From positions 52,379-116,378 of the forward strand of contig CANSPP010000005.1 in NCBI GenBank assembly GCA_947648905.1: a stretch of 64,000 nucleotides of DNA, in the 5' to 3' direction. The DNA comes from an uncultured Clostridium sp. Lineage in GTDB: Bacteria > Bacillota > Clostridia > TANB77 > CAG-508. Every line of letters begins with the position of its first letter. Positions within the stretch are counted from its first letter, which is position 1. Below are positions 44,698 to 54,231 of the stretch, one piece after another. The notes beneath the pieces are model-generated. The model saw only the letters and a program-made list of their open reading frames with translations. It did not search any database and was not told the origin of the DNA. The position numbers and the translations under genes are program-made.

Positions 44698-45897
44698 ATG
44701 AGAGCAAAAGATAAAAGAAATTTAGCAATATTATTGGCATCTATTATTATTATATTAATTGGAGCAATAATTTATAACCATTACTTAAAAACAAATGAAG
44801 TGCTTGCAAAAGAAAGTGAATATGATATAGAAAATGTAAAAATAAGCAATGCAATTCAAATAGATTTAGATGAAATTATTGCAAATAATATGAGTGATGA
44901 GCAACAAGAGTATTATAAAGAAGTGCTAGAGCTAGAATATATAACAAAATATCAAAATAATCCAGAACTTCCTAAGGGAGTAGTACAAGTTATACAAGAG
45001 GGAAGGACTGGAATGCAAGAAATAACAAGGAAAAAAGTATATGAGAATGGAGAATTAAAAGCAGAGGAACAAATAAGTTCAAAAATAACAAAAGCAGCGG
45101 TAAATAAAATAGTAGAGGTAGGGACAGGAAAATATACGAGTACATATAAAGTAAAAGTAGGCGATACAGTATATGTAACATCAGATAGATTAGAGGTTAT
45201 GGTAGAACCAAGTGAAACGTCAGAGAAAGTAGCGACTTTAGAAAGAGATACACAATTAAAAATATTAGCTTTAAGTAATAATTGGTATAAAATATCAACA
45301 ACTGGAGCAACAGGATATGTAAAATCAGAAAATACTACATATATAAATAAAAATGAACAAAATCAAGAAAGTGGCGGAAATACAAGTAGTGGAAACAAAA
45401 TAGCAACTCCAAGTTTTGATATGGCATTAAACAAGCCAAGTGGATTGACATTAGAACAGTTCAAAAAAATCTTAACAGACAGTAAAGATACAAATAAAGT
45501 TTTTGAAAATAATGCAGAATATTTTTATTATATAGAAAAACAATATAATATAAACGGAGTGTTTGTTGCAGCGGTTGGAATACACGAAAGCGCATGGGGA
45601 ACATCAAAAATTGCGAACCAAAAACATAACTTATTTGGGTATGGAGCATATGACTCTAATCCATACAATGGAGCATATCAATTTTCTGATTATTCAGAAA
45701 GTATAGATTTGATTGCAAGGGTATTTGTAAAATACTATATAAATCCAAAAGGAACAAGCATTTATGGAGGAGAAAAAGCAGTAGCTACGTATTATAATGG
45801 ACCGACATTAACAGGTATAAATAAAAAATATGCAACAGATAAAAATTGGGCAAATGCAGTATATACACATATAAAATATTTATATAATAAATTGTAA
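44698..45897 (+). CDS. endo-beta-N-acetylglucosaminidase with G5 and SH3 domains
   Basis: A 399 aa membrane-anchored wall hydrolase. It has one N-terminal helix (about 8-28), a G5 domain (about 85-160; VVQVIQEGRTGMQEITRK), an SH3b domain (about 165-215; LEVMVEPSETSEKVATL), a Ser/Gly linker, and a C-terminal glucosaminidase domain (FVAAVGIHESAWGTSKIANQKHNLFG, with the catalytic Glu in HESAWG). It cuts the peptidoglycan glycan strand. The start is the ATG at 44698 after AGGTGA. Confidence 0.92.
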   Translation: MRAKDKRNLAILLASIIIILIGAIIYNHYLKTNEVLAKESEYDIENVKISNAIQIDLDEIIANNMSDEQQEYYKEVLELEYITKYQNNPELPKGVVQVIQEGRTGMQEITRKKVYENGELKAEEQISSKITKAAVNKIVEVGTGKYTSTYKVKVGDTVYVTSDRLEVMVEPSETSEKVATLERDTQLKILALSNNWYKISTTGATGYVKSENTTYINKNEQNQESGGNTSSGNKIATPSFDMALNKPSGLTLEQFKKILTDSKDTNKVFENNAEYFYYIEKQYNINGVFVAAVGIHESAWGTSKIANQKHNLFGYGAYDSNPYNGAYQFSDYSESIDLIARVFVKYYINPKGTSIYGGEKAVATYYNGPTLTGINKKYATDKNWANAVYTHIKYLYNKL

Positions 45898-45999
45898 AAA
45901 ATTCTTGCTATTTTTTACAATTTATTGTATTATATAAAAGTATAAAGTTTATAAAGGCCTAATTTGCCAAAAAGGACTTTGGAAGAAAGGGGCAAGGAA

Positions 46000-46407
46000 A
46001 TGAAAAAAACACTATTAATTGTTACAATTTTAATACTAATAATGGGAGTATTCTTAAATTTAAACACATCATATGCAGCAGAAAAAGTAATTGATGAACA
46101 AACAGAAAGTAAAATAGTAGAGATAAAAGAAAATGCAGCAAATTCGCTAGAAGACTATAAAGAAAAATATGGTTCAGATGCATATGGATTTGTAGCATAC
46201 ATTTTAAATCTAGTTAGAATATACAGTATACCATTATGCTTTTTAGGAATTGCAATGGGAGCTATACATCAATACATAATAGGTGTAAGAAAATTAGATA
46301 CACTAGAAAAAGGAATGGCTTTAATAGTAAGCTTTGTAACAATATTAATTATATGCCAAATCTTACCACTTGCATTTGCAGTGTTTGTAAAATTTGGAAG
46401 GGGGTAA
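46000..46407 (+). CDS. small secreted/membrane protein, start of the MinD-like locus
   Basis: A 135 aa protein with a signal peptide (MKKTLLIVTILILIMGVFL...SYA), an acidic helix and two membrane helices (about 66-85 and 103-125). The layout recalls VirB2/TrbC-type pilins of conjugation systems, but no motif proves it. The start is the ATG at 46000; a remnant of the GCCAAAAAGGAC repeat lies just upstream. It precedes the next gene by three bases, so the two are cotranscribed. Confidence 0.65.
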   Translation: MKKTLLIVTILILIMGVFLNLNTSYAAEKVIDEQTESKIVEIKENAANSLEDYKEKYGSDAYGFVAYILNLVRIYSIPLCFLGIAMGAIHQYIIGVRKLDTLEKGMALIVSFVTILIICQILPLAFAVFVKFGRG

Positions 46408-46410
46408 CAA

Positions 46411-48657
46411 ATGAAAGTTCTATTTGCTGTAAGTAATGAAGAGATATCAGAAGCAATTGTAAAGAAATATCAAAAAGAATATAAACAAATAATTTCATAC
46501 AAAAACGTATATTACTTTAATGCAATATTGAAAGAAATACAAAAAGACAAAAACTACGATAGAATAGTAATAAGTGAAGACTTAGAAGCATTTACACACA
46601 CACAATATGACCAAATTGACAAATTTATATTTGAAAAACTAGACAGCATAAGTGATGAGGCTTCAAACGTAAGAGGAAACGATATTCCAATAATATTAAT
46701 ATGCTCTGATAGAAGAACAAAGTCAGAAGAAATGCTAGTAAAAATATTTGGAATAGGTGTATATAATGCAATAATAGGAACAGATAGAAGCGTTGATGAA
46801 GTATGTAAACTAATAAACAGACCACGTCTAAAAAAAGAAGCAAAAGCATATTACAAAATAGATTCTGAAAACGTAAGCTATCAAAGTGAAAGTGAAAACG
46901 ATGTTAGCGAAATGGAAATACAAAACATTTTAGCACACTATAAAAGACTAGGAAGAAATGAAGATAGATTTGTAGATAGCTTTGATAATATAGCGGCACA
47001 ATACAATGATACACAATTGAGAATTATCAGCAAATTTTTACCATTAAACGTAAGAGCGGTATTAGAAGAAAAATCACCAAAATACCAACAAGTAATGTCA
47101 TTTAACAACAAAGTATCAAACAGTATAAGAAAGACAAAAGAAGATGAAAAACAAGGACCAAGTGAAAAACTTTTAATGTCACCAAGTAAACCTAGAATAA
47201 AACCAACATCAGTAGTAATACCATCAAATGTAGATATGAATAGTGCAACAAAGTTGGCTAGAAAGAAACCAGTAGATATACCAGAACCAGTGATAGAAGA
47301 AGTTGAAGATTTAGAATTAGAAGAATTAGAAAATTTGGAACCTGTAGCAGAAGAAGCAGTACCAGTAGAGCCAGTTAAAAAGAGAAGAGGAAGACCAAGA
47401 AAAAATCCTGAACCTCAAGAAACAGAAGAAGTAAAACCAAAAAGAGGAAGAGGAAGACCAAGAAAAAATCCTGAGCCAGAGCCAAAAGTAGAAGAATTAG
47501 AAGTTGAAGAGCCAATAGAAAACTTACTACCAATGGGTGAAGAAGACGAAGAAGATAACGATTTCATATTACCAGGATTTGAAGTAGAAGAACCAGAAAA
47601 AGAAGAAAAAGTAACAGGCTTCTTTGATGATGAAGAAGAAAATCAACAAGAAACAAATACAATAATACCAGGATTTGAAGAAGAACCAGAAGAACAAAAC
47701 TACAATCCACAACCAATAAATACTGTAGTACAAGCACCAGTAAATCAAAACTATATACAAAAAGAAAGTATAGAAACAAAAGATTTAACATATTTATTAT
47801 CATCAGGTAAAAAAATAGTTACATTTGTTGGGACAAGCAAAAATGGAACATCATTTATAGTAAATAATTTAGCAGAACTTTTATCTTCATCAGGAGTAAA
47901 TGTAGCAATTTTAGACACAACAAGAAATAAAAATTCTTACTATATATATACTAACAACGAGGAAGAATTAAGAGGAATTGCAACACATAGTATATATGAC
48001 TTAGCAAGAGGAACTGCAAATGGAATACAAGTAAATAAAAATCTAACAGTATATACATCAGTACCAAACGAAGATGAAGGTATAGAAAATGTCGACAAAA
48101 TATTAGAAACATTATTACAAAATCATACTTTAATTCTAATAGATACAGACTTTGAAACACCAACTAGATATTTTAAACAATCACAAGAAACATATTTAGT
48201 ACAGACACTAGATATACTAACAATACAACCACTAACAGCTTTTTTAAGAAATTTAAAAGCAAAAGATGTATTAGACGAAAAGAAACTAAGAATTATTTTA
48301 AATAAAACAGTAAAAATAAAAGGAATATCAGACAAAACAATAATAGGTGGAATGGCATATTATAATGACCCAGCAATGTCTTTTATGACAGAGCTATTTG
48401 ATAGGACATTAATAAAATATATATCTATTCCTTTTGAAGAAGAAACTTATACAAAATATCTAGAAAATATAATCGAATGTACTATATCATTAAAAGGATA
48501 TTCTAAAGTATTTATGCAAACATTAAGAGACCTATCGAATATGGTATATCCGTTAACAAATACATATACACCACCAGCAGTAGGCGGAGCTAAAGGAAGA
48601 AGTACTTTTACACCAAATATGAATAATACATTAAATCAAATGAAAAATAATTATTAA
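46411..48657 (+). CDS. degenerate MinD/ParA-like ATPase with AT-hook linker
   Basis: A 748 aa protein. An N-terminal domain (about 1-140) resembles a receiver- or toprim-like fold (KVLFAVSNEEISEAIVKKY; IILICSDRR). A long acidic linker carries two AT-hook-like motifs (KKRRGRPRKNP; RGRGRPRKNP). The C-terminal MinD/ParA-like domain (about 465-730) has VGTSKNGTSFIVNNLAELL where the P-loop should be, with the invariant Lys replaced by Thr, and LILIDTDF as Walker B. Nucleotide hydrolysis is doubtful. I infer a DNA- or pole-associated scaffold. Confidence 0.7.
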   Translation: MKVLFAVSNEEISEAIVKKYQKEYKQIISYKNVYYFNAILKEIQKDKNYDRIVISEDLEAFTHTQYDQIDKFIFEKLDSISDEASNVRGNDIPIILICSDRRTKSEEMLVKIFGIGVYNAIIGTDRSVDEVCKLINRPRLKKEAKAYYKIDSENVSYQSESENDVSEMEIQNILAHYKRLGRNEDRFVDSFDNIAAQYNDTQLRIISKFLPLNVRAVLEEKSPKYQQVMSFNNKVSNSIRKTKEDEKQGPSEKLLMSPSKPRIKPTSVVIPSNVDMNSATKLARKKPVDIPEPVIEEVEDLELEELENLEPVAEEAVPVEPVKKRRGRPRKNPEPQETEEVKPKRGRGRPRKNPEPEPKVEELEVEEPIENLLPMGEEDEEDNDFILPGFEVEEPEKEEKVTGFFDDEEENQQETNTIIPGFEEEPEEQNYNPQPINTVVQAPVNQNYIQKESIETKDLTYLLSSGKKIVTFVGTSKNGTSFIVNNLAELLSSSGVNVAILDTTRNKNSYYIYTNNEEELRGIATHSIYDLARGTANGIQVNKNLTVYTSVPNEDEGIENVDKILETLLQNHTLILIDTDFETPTRYFKQSQETYLVQTLDILTIQPLTAFLRNLKAKDVLDEKKLRIILNKTVKIKGISDKTIIGGMAYYNDPAMSFMTELFDRTLIKYISIPFEEETYTKYLENIIECTISLKGYSKVFMQTLRDLSNMVYPLTNTYTPPAVGGAKGRSTFTPNMNNTLNQMKNNY

Positions 48658-48681
48658 AATTCACTGAAAGGGGAAAAATAA

Positions 48682-49806
48682 GTGATAATACTAGTAGTCG
48701 CAATATTAATAATTGCCATATTAGGATTAATATTCTATAATGTGACAATACATAAAAAAATACAAAAATTTAAGAATATAGATCAAAAAATAAGAAACTT
48801 AAATGTTGTTCAAGATTTTATAAATGCAATTGGAGAAACATCAACTGTAGAAAATAAAATAAAGAAAATAAATGATATTCTAATAGAAAGATATGAAATC
48901 AAATATTCAACAATAGTTGTATTTGACGGTGCAGAATATCAAGTAAAAACATCCAATGTAGACCCAAAACACTGGGATTCTTTAAAAAATCTACATAAGG
49001 TAGATATGTTTAAAGACAGTATAGAAGCAGCAGTTCCAAAATCAGTAACAGTAAACAGCGAAAATGAAAGACTTCCATATCAACAAATGGAATTTGGAAG
49101 AGCAAAATCAGCTATATTTTTCCCACTATATATAGATAATGTTTATATAGGATACTGGATAATAGAAAGTGGAACACCGCATGATTTTGATAATATAGAC
49201 ATAACAGTATTAGAAATTATAAAAGAGAATATTGTTGCAGTATTAAAAACAGTAGTGCATCAAAAAACACTAGAATCAATAGTAAGAGAAGACCAATTTA
49301 CTGGACTAAATTCAGAAGCATATTTATATGGTGAAGGTAAAAAGATAATAGAACAATATACAATATCTACAATGTGTATGTTCAAAATAATTAATATACA
49401 ACAAATAAATAAACAATATTCTAGAGACTTAGGAAATAAAGTTATTACAGAAATAAGTAAATACATAAAAGATAATTTATCAGAAGAATATGTATTTGTT
49501 AGATATATGGGACCAAAATTTGTAATTGCATTTTCAGGAGTAGATGCAACAGGAGTTGCAGATTTCTTAAATGAAATAAAAGAAAAAATAGAATCAACAC
49601 CAATAAAACTAGAAGAAGAACCACAAGTATATGAAAAAGCAAGTAAAAAATTAACAAAGAAAAAAATAGAACAAGTTGCAACACCAAGACTAAACTTTGT
49701 AATATCTTCATATTACAAAGGAACAGGAATAGAAAAAGTATTGAAAAAATTAGAAGAATACTTAGATAGCGCTGACGTAAAAGAAAGCGATATAACAAAT
49801 ATATAA
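48682..49806 (+). CDS. GAF plus degenerate GGDEF-like protein
   Basis: A 374 aa protein. An N-terminal membrane helix (about 2-20) is followed by a coiled coil, a GAF domain (about 45-195; KYSTIVVFDGAEYQVK; SAIFFPLYIDNVYIGYWII) and a GGDEF-like domain (about 205-360; DQFTGLNSEAYLYGEG). The active loop is RYMGPKFVIAFSG, not RYGGDEF, so diguanylate cyclase activity is unlikely. The start is GTG 48682 after GAAAGGGG. It is the third gene of the locus and probably acts as a sensor or scaffold. Confidence 0.75.
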   Translation: MIILVVAILIIAILGLIFYNVTIHKKIQKFKNIDQKIRNLNVVQDFINAIGETSTVENKIKKINDILIERYEIKYSTIVVFDGAEYQVKTSNVDPKHWDSLKNLHKVDMFKDSIEAAVPKSVTVNSENERLPYQQMEFGRAKSAIFFPLYIDNVYIGYWIIESGTPHDFDNIDITVLEIIKENIVAVLKTVVHQKTLESIVREDQFTGLNSEAYLYGEGKKIIEQYTISTMCMFKIINIQQINKQYSRDLGNKVITEISKYIKDNLSEEYVFVRYMGPKFVIAFSGVDATGVADFLNEIKEKIESTPIKLEEEPQVYEKASKKLTKKKIEQVATPRLNFVISSYYKGTGIEKVLKKLEEYLDSADVKESDITNI

Positions 49807-49830
49807 AAAATAAAAAGGAGGATTATAACT

Positions 49831-50085
49831 ATGGAATTTGACAAAACAATGCACTTTGAAGTGGAAAGAGAAGAAAATACAAAATGCAAAGAAATACTAA
49901 AAGAGGTATATGAAGCATTAGTAGAAAAAGGATATAATCCAATAAATCAAATTGTTGGCTATATACTATCAGGAGATCCAACATACATTACAAGCCATAA
50001 TGACGCAAGAAACAAAATAAGAGCAATAGAAAGAGACGAATTACTTGAAAAAATGGTAAAAAATTATATAGGACTAGAAAATTAG
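49831..50085 (+). CDS. ireB: IreB-family regulatory phosphoprotein (UPF0297)
   Basis: An 84 aa protein of the YrzL/UPF0297 family ([38 protein letters not shown]). In Enterococcus it is phosphorylated by the IreK kinase and affects cephalosporin resistance. AAGGAGG precedes the ATG. It is followed three bases later by ruvX, the standard order in Firmicutes; the usual alaS upstream is missing here. Confidence 0.95.
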   Translation: MEFDKTMHFEVEREENTKCKEILKEVYEALVEKGYNPINQIVGYILSGDPTYITSHNDARNKIRAIERDELLEKMVKNYIGLEN

Positions 50086-50088
50086 GAT

Positions 50089-50514
50089 ATGAGAATATTA
50101 GGAATAGACTATGGAGAAGCAAGAGTTGGAATAGCCGTAACAGATTTATTGGGAATAACAGCACAGGGACTAGAAACAATACAAAGAAATGGCTCAGATA
50201 AAGTAATACTAAGAAGACTAGACGAAATATTTGAAAAATATGAAGTAGACACAATAGTAGTTGGAATGCCACTTAATATGAATGGAACAATGTCAGAAAG
50301 AGCCAAAATAACAGAACAATTTGTACACAAATTAAAATGTAAATATAACAAAATGAAGATAGAAACAATAGACGAAAGGCTAACAACAGTTGAAGCCCAT
50401 AAAACAATGAACTTTTTAGATGTAAACAAGAATAAAAAGAAAAATATAGTAGATACTATATCTGCAGTATATATTTTAGAAACTTATTTAAATAAAACAA
50501 AAAATATGAAATAA
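50089..50514 (+). CDS. ruvX: Holliday junction resolvase-like RuvX (YqgF)
   Basis: A 141 aa RNase H-fold nuclease that processes the 5' end of pre-16S rRNA. Motifs: MRILGIDYGEARVGIAVTD (first catalytic Asp), VVGMPLNMNGTMSERA, DERLTTVEA and the C-terminal DTISAVYIL (last Asp). No clear ribosome site of its own, as it starts three bases after the ireB stop, so it is coupled. Confidence 0.95.
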   Translation: MRILGIDYGEARVGIAVTDLLGITAQGLETIQRNGSDKVILRRLDEIFEKYEVDTIVVGMPLNMNGTMSERAKITEQFVHKLKCKYNKMKIETIDERLTTVEAHKTMNFLDVNKNKKKNIVDTISAVYILETYLNKTKNMK

Positions 50515-50583
50515 TATATTGCAAAAAAAATAAAATTACGATATTATATTTAAAAAATATATAAATTTGAAAGGAGAAAAAAG

Positions 50584-50889
50584 ATGGAAGAGAATTACGA
50601 GGGAGAAGAATTAGACAACATAGTACAATTATATGATGAAGAAGGAAATGAAGTAAACTTTGAATTCTTAGACTTAGTAGAACTAGATGATGAACAATAC
50701 GTAGTACTATTACCAATAACAGAAGAAGGCGAAGAAGAAGAAGGAGAAGTAGTAATACTAAAACTAGAAGACAGCGAAGAAGACGAAGAAAAAGAATCAT
50801 ATGTAAGCATTGAAGATGAAGAAATATTAAACAAAGTATTTGAAATATTCAAAGAAAAATTTAAAGATGACTTTGACTTTGTAGACTAA
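50584..50889 (+). CDS. DUF1292 acidic protein
   Basis: A 101 aa, very acidic protein of the YrzB/DUF1292 family (NIVQLYDEEGNEVNFEFLDLVELDDEQYVVLLP). It is found with ireB and ruvX in many Firmicutes; its role is unknown. AAAGGAG precedes the ATG. A weak hairpin follows. Confidence 0.92.
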   Translation: MEENYEGEELDNIVQLYDEEGNEVNFEFLDLVELDDEQYVVLLPITEEGEEEEGEVVILKLEDSEEDEEKESYVSIEDEEILNKVFEIFKEKFKDDFDFVD

Positions 50890-50907
50890 TATAAAATAAA
50901 AAAACAA

Positions 50908-50947
50908 AAAGGTGAAGGAAAGAATAAAAATTTTTTACTTCACCTTT
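50908..50947 (+). terminator. hairpin between the DUF1292 gene and the next gene
   Basis: AAAGGTGAAG (50908-50917) pairs with CTTCACCTTT (50938-50947); there is no T run, so it may only attenuate. Confidence 0.45.
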
Positions 50948-50970
50948 ACAAATAGAAAGGGGAAAAACAA

Positions 50971-51456
50971 ATGAAAAACTTTTCAACATGGATGTTAGTA
51001 ATGTTTATGATAATGTTCTGGGTATTTAGAATAATAGTAGCCTTAGGAGGAGAATTACATTGGAATTTAGGTGGAATTACACCGCTTAATTCAACTTTTG
51101 AAATAATATTGCTATTTGTAGCATTATTAAGCTTAGTATTAGTAATAAAAAGAAAAATAGCAGGTGGATTAATATACTTATTAGGATATGGGATGTATTT
51201 TGGTGTAGACGTAATGAACAATATACAAGTAATAATATCTGCAGTTGAAGGAAATGTCGATATAAATGCATATGTAAATCTATTTATATCATTATTAGGA
51301 ATAATTTTAGCAGTTGCAGTTATGTTAGATTTACTTATGGATAAAAGTAGAAAAAATAATCCAAAGGACAAAAAGACAGATTGGTTCTATACTAACGAAC
51401 AATACGATAGACAGCTTGATGAAAGAGCCGATAAAAATAATTATAGAACTTTATAG
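50971..51456 (+). CDS. unknown membrane protein
   Basis: A 161 aa protein with four predicted helices (about 7-27, 42-60, 66-90 and 108-130) and a charged cytosolic tail (DKSRKNNPKDKKTDWFYTNEQYDRQLDERADK). I do not recognise it. GAAAGGGG precedes the ATG. It closes the ireB-ruvX operon and is followed by a strong terminator. Confidence 0.72.
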   Translation: MKNFSTWMLVMFMIMFWVFRIIVALGGELHWNLGGITPLNSTFEIILLFVALLSLVLVIKRKIAGGLIYLLGYGMYFGVDVMNNIQVIISAVEGNVDINAYVNLFISLLGIILAVAVMLDLLMDKSRKNNPKDKKTDWFYTNEQYDRQLDERADKNNYRTL

Positions 51457-51463
51457 TTGTATT

Positions 51464-51498
51464 AAAAGAAGCTAATTTTTTAAGTTGGCTTCTTTTTT
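51464..51498 (+). terminator. terminator before the accessory island
   Basis: AAAAGAAGCTAA (51464-51475) pairs with TTGGCTTCTTTT (51485-51496) plus T. Confidence 0.85.
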
Positions 51499-51650
51499 AG
51501 GCTAATATGGCTCTAATTATTGAAATATGTTGTTTTTTGTATTATAATATTTAAGTGATTAATTGTACGAAAACATTGTATGGTTCAAAAAAGGAGAAGA
51601 ATAAATTAATGGATAAAAAAGAATAAACAATATCAAAAACGAATATCAAC

Positions 51651-51739
51651 TGGTAAGTGGGGATTTAAGAAAACACTTACTAAAAGCCTTAAAAATAAGT
51701 ATTTGTTTAAAATGAATTTTTGCATATTTAAGAAAAAAC
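51651..51739 (+). repeat. island leader element, copy A
   Basis: In the gene-poor stretch 51500-51782. TGGTAAGTGGGGATTTAAG...AAAAGCCTTAAAAATAAG...GCATATTTAAGAAAAAA aligns along about 85 bases with copy B at 54232. Both lie shortly before an island gene. Read as protein, both resemble KALK(I/L)SI...AY, so it may be a decayed coding fragment or a regulatory RNA. Ahead of it a ribosome site leads only to a five-codon frame (MDKKE). Confidence 0.55.
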
Positions 51740-51782
51740 TAAGTTAATGTTAATTAGAATTGATTAATTGGAAGGGAGTAAA

Positions 51783-52844
51783 ATGTCAGATAATAAAAAT
51801 ATAGATATTACAAATGAAAATAGTGAATTATTAAATATTGAAGAAATTTATAATGATATTAGGACAAAGATAATTAATGCTCGTGGTAAAATGTTAAAAC
51901 ATATAGATACAACTATGACTGAAGTATATTGGTATGTTGGAAAAATAACTTATGAATTATCAGAAAATACTACTAAAGCAACTTATGGTAAAAAGATAAT
52001 AGAAACATTATCTTCAAAATTAACAAATGAGTTTGGAAGTGGATTTTCGCCAGTAAGTATCAGAAGAATGAGAAGATTTTATGAAATGTATCCAATATGG
52101 TCGACAGTGTCGACTGAATTAAGCTGGGCACATTTTCAAGAATTAATTAGAATAGATAGAAAAGAAGAAAGAGATTTTTATGAAATGGAATCAATAGAAT
52201 CTAATTGGGGATGTCGTGAGCTTCGTAGACAAATCAATACAAAGTTATATGATAGATATTTAATATCACCTAATAAAAGTGAAATTATGGAAAATTCTAA
52301 AAAAGGTTTAATAGAAAGACAACCAGAGGAATTACTAAAAACTCCATATATATTTGAATTTGCAGGTTTAAAAGAAAATAGAAATTACTTAGAAACGGAT
52401 TTAGAAAAAGCTTTATTAACCCATTTAACGGAGTTTTTATTAGAACTAGGAAGAGGTTTTTCATTTGTAGCAAATCAACAAAGGATAAAGATAGGTTCAG
52501 AATATTATTATCCAGATTTAATATTTTATAATAGATTAGCAAAATGTTTTGTAATTATTGATTTGAAGATTGGTAAATTAACACACCAAGACATAGGTCA
52601 AATGCAAATGTATGTGAATTATTATAAAAGAACACAAATGATTGAAGGTGAAAATGAGCCAATTGGAATATTATTATGTGCAGATAAAGATGATGCTGTT
52701 GTAGAAATGACATTAGGAGATGATGTAAGAAATGTATATGCATCAAAATATTTAACATATTTGCCCTCTAAAGAAGAACTAATAAAAATTATTAAAGATG
52801 AAAAAGAATTATTAGAATTTAATCAAGAACAAGAAATAGAATAG
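51783..52844 (+). CDS. YhcG-type PD-(D/E)XK nuclease (DUF1016)
   Basis: A 353 aa protein with two parts. The N-terminal DUF1016 domain (IINARGKMLKHIDTTMTEVYWYVGKI; SPVSIRRMRRFYEMYP; LSWAHFQELIRI) is probably DNA-binding. The C-terminal nuclease domain has YYPDLIFYN and FVIIDLKIGKL, the D...(D)xK core. Such proteins occur in restriction and defence islands. The start is the ATG at 51783 after GGAAGGGAG. It is the first gene of the island, with codon use rich in ATT and TTT. Confidence 0.9.
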   Translation: MSDNKNIDITNENSELLNIEEIYNDIRTKIINARGKMLKHIDTTMTEVYWYVGKITYELSENTTKATYGKKIIETLSSKLTNEFGSGFSPVSIRRMRRFYEMYPIWSTVSTELSWAHFQELIRIDRKEERDFYEMESIESNWGCRELRRQINTKLYDRYLISPNKSEIMENSKKGLIERQPEELLKTPYIFEFAGLKENRNYLETDLEKALLTHLTEFLLELGRGFSFVANQQRIKIGSEYYYPDLIFYNRLAKCFVIIDLKIGKLTHQDIGQMQMYVNYYKRTQMIEGENEPIGILLCADKDDAVVEMTLGDDVRNVYASKYLTYLPSKEELIKIIKDEKELLEFNQEQEIE

Positions 52845-52872
52845 ATTTATATTAGAACTGAGGAGATAAAAT

Positions 52873-53319
52873 ATGACTACTGATATTACAATAATAAGTG
52901 ATGAGGATGGATTTATATTGTTACAATGTCATTTTTGTGGAGAATATTTTAAGTTATTAGCATCAGATATAAAAAATGAAAGCAATATAAATATATGGTG
53001 TCCGTATTGTGGACTTAATAGTAGGCAATATGCAACAGAAGAGATAATAGAAACAGGAATGAAAATTGCCAAAAATGAAATAAATGAATTGATATATAAT
53101 ACTTTTAAAGATTTAGAAAAACAAACAAAAAATAATAAAATTTTAAAAGTAAAATGTAATAATAAAGTACAAAAAGAAGAAATTTCTGCAATAAAGGTAA
53201 AAATAGAAAATCTTGAGAAAAAAAGTTATAAGTGCTGTAATACAATTGCTAAAATAAAACCTATTTCAGTAATGTGTGGTAGCTATTGTCCAAAATGTGG
53301 AGGTATGAATTATGAGTAG
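52873..53319 (+). CDS. double zinc-ribbon protein with coiled-coil middle
   Basis: A 148 aa protein. The N-terminal zinc ribbon has CHFCGEYF and WCPYCGLN. A helical/coiled-coil centre follows (EIIETGMKIAKNEINEL; EEISAIKVKIENLEKK). The C-terminal Cys cluster is KCCNTIAKIKPISVMCG...CPKCGG. It probably binds nucleic acid or a partner protein. GAGGAG precedes the ATG. It overlaps the next gene by eight bases, so the two products likely act together. Confidence 0.75.
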   Translation: MTTDITIISDEDGFILLQCHFCGEYFKLLASDIKNESNINIWCPYCGLNSRQYATEEIIETGMKIAKNEINELIYNTFKDLEKQTKNNKILKVKCNNKVQKEEISAIKVKIENLEKKSYKCCNTIAKIKPISVMCGSYCPKCGGMNYE

Positions 53320-54118
53320 TAGTATTAATAAAAAAGAATTAAAAAATGAAAGTAGAAATTTTAGAACTATTGCTAATAGAGTATTAACAAGTGAGTATGA
53401 TACTTTTGATAATAATTTAAAGAGGTTAGTATATCATATTGATAATAATTATATTGTTAAAATGTTTATTGATTCTTGTAGTAATGAAGAGTATAATTTT
53501 GAAATAGCATCTGATGTTAAACAGGTATCAGAAGGATATGGACAATATGTATTTGATAGTTTTATAGAAGAGGACAAAGAAGTTTTATATACATATCAAA
53601 TACTAAAATATATTACAGATAATAATATATCATTTAGAAGTTATACATATCCATATTCATCTTCAAATAAGTATAATGATAAAATAAAAGGATTTAATGA
53701 CAAATTTATTTTGCCATTTATTAATGAAATAGATGGAAATTTTGAAAGGATTGGTGTTGAAATGGGATTAGATGAAGATACAAAATATTATATTAATAAT
53801 ATGAGTGGCGGACAAGTTAATATATCAGCAGATAATTCAATTTTGAATGCTGTACAGAATAACTATGATAATGTAGATAAGTTAGTTAATAATATTAAAA
53901 GTAAAATAGATAGTATTAAAGATAATGATATAAAAAATGAAATTATAGACAATGCTGAAGGAATACAAGAAGAAATAAAAAAGGAAAATATAAAGAAAGG
54001 AAGAATTAAATCTTTTATTAATACTTTACAGTCTTTATTGCCTAAAATTGCTACTACAATAGAAGTAAGTGCGGCAATAACAGAATTAATTACATTTGCA
54101 CAAAATGTTATAAAATAG
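53312..54118 (+). CDS. unknown helical protein coupled to the zinc-ribbon protein
   Basis: A 268 aa protein, not recognised. The first 150 residues or so are mixed helical. A conserved-looking beta stretch follows (YYINNMSGGQVNISADNS), then a long coiled coil (NNIKSKIDSIKDNDIKNEI, EEIKKENIKKGRI) and a hydrophobic helical end (LPKIATTIEVSAAITELITF). The SGGQVNIS-type motif also occurs in proteins near bacterial effector modules, but I cannot assign a family. Its start lies inside the preceding gene. Confidence 0.7.
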   Translation: MSSSINKKELKNESRNFRTIANRVLTSEYDTFDNNLKRLVYHIDNNYIVKMFIDSCSNEEYNFEIASDVKQVSEGYGQYVFDSFIEEDKEVLYTYQILKYITDNNISFRSYTYPYSSSNKYNDKIKGFNDKFILPFINEIDGNFERIGVEMGLDEDTKYYINNMSGGQVNISADNSILNAVQNNYDNVDKLVNNIKSKIDSIKDNDIKNEIIDNAEGIQEEIKKENIKKGRIKSFINTLQSLLPKIATTIEVSAAITELITFAQNVIK

Positions 54119-54231
54119 TGATAGATTATAGATTGTTTAAAGAAGAAATTAAAAAAGAAGGTGAAAAGAATGGAAAAAAAGATAAAGAAAATAGTAATGA
54201 TAAAGATGTGTTTTATAAAGTCTCCATTTCG

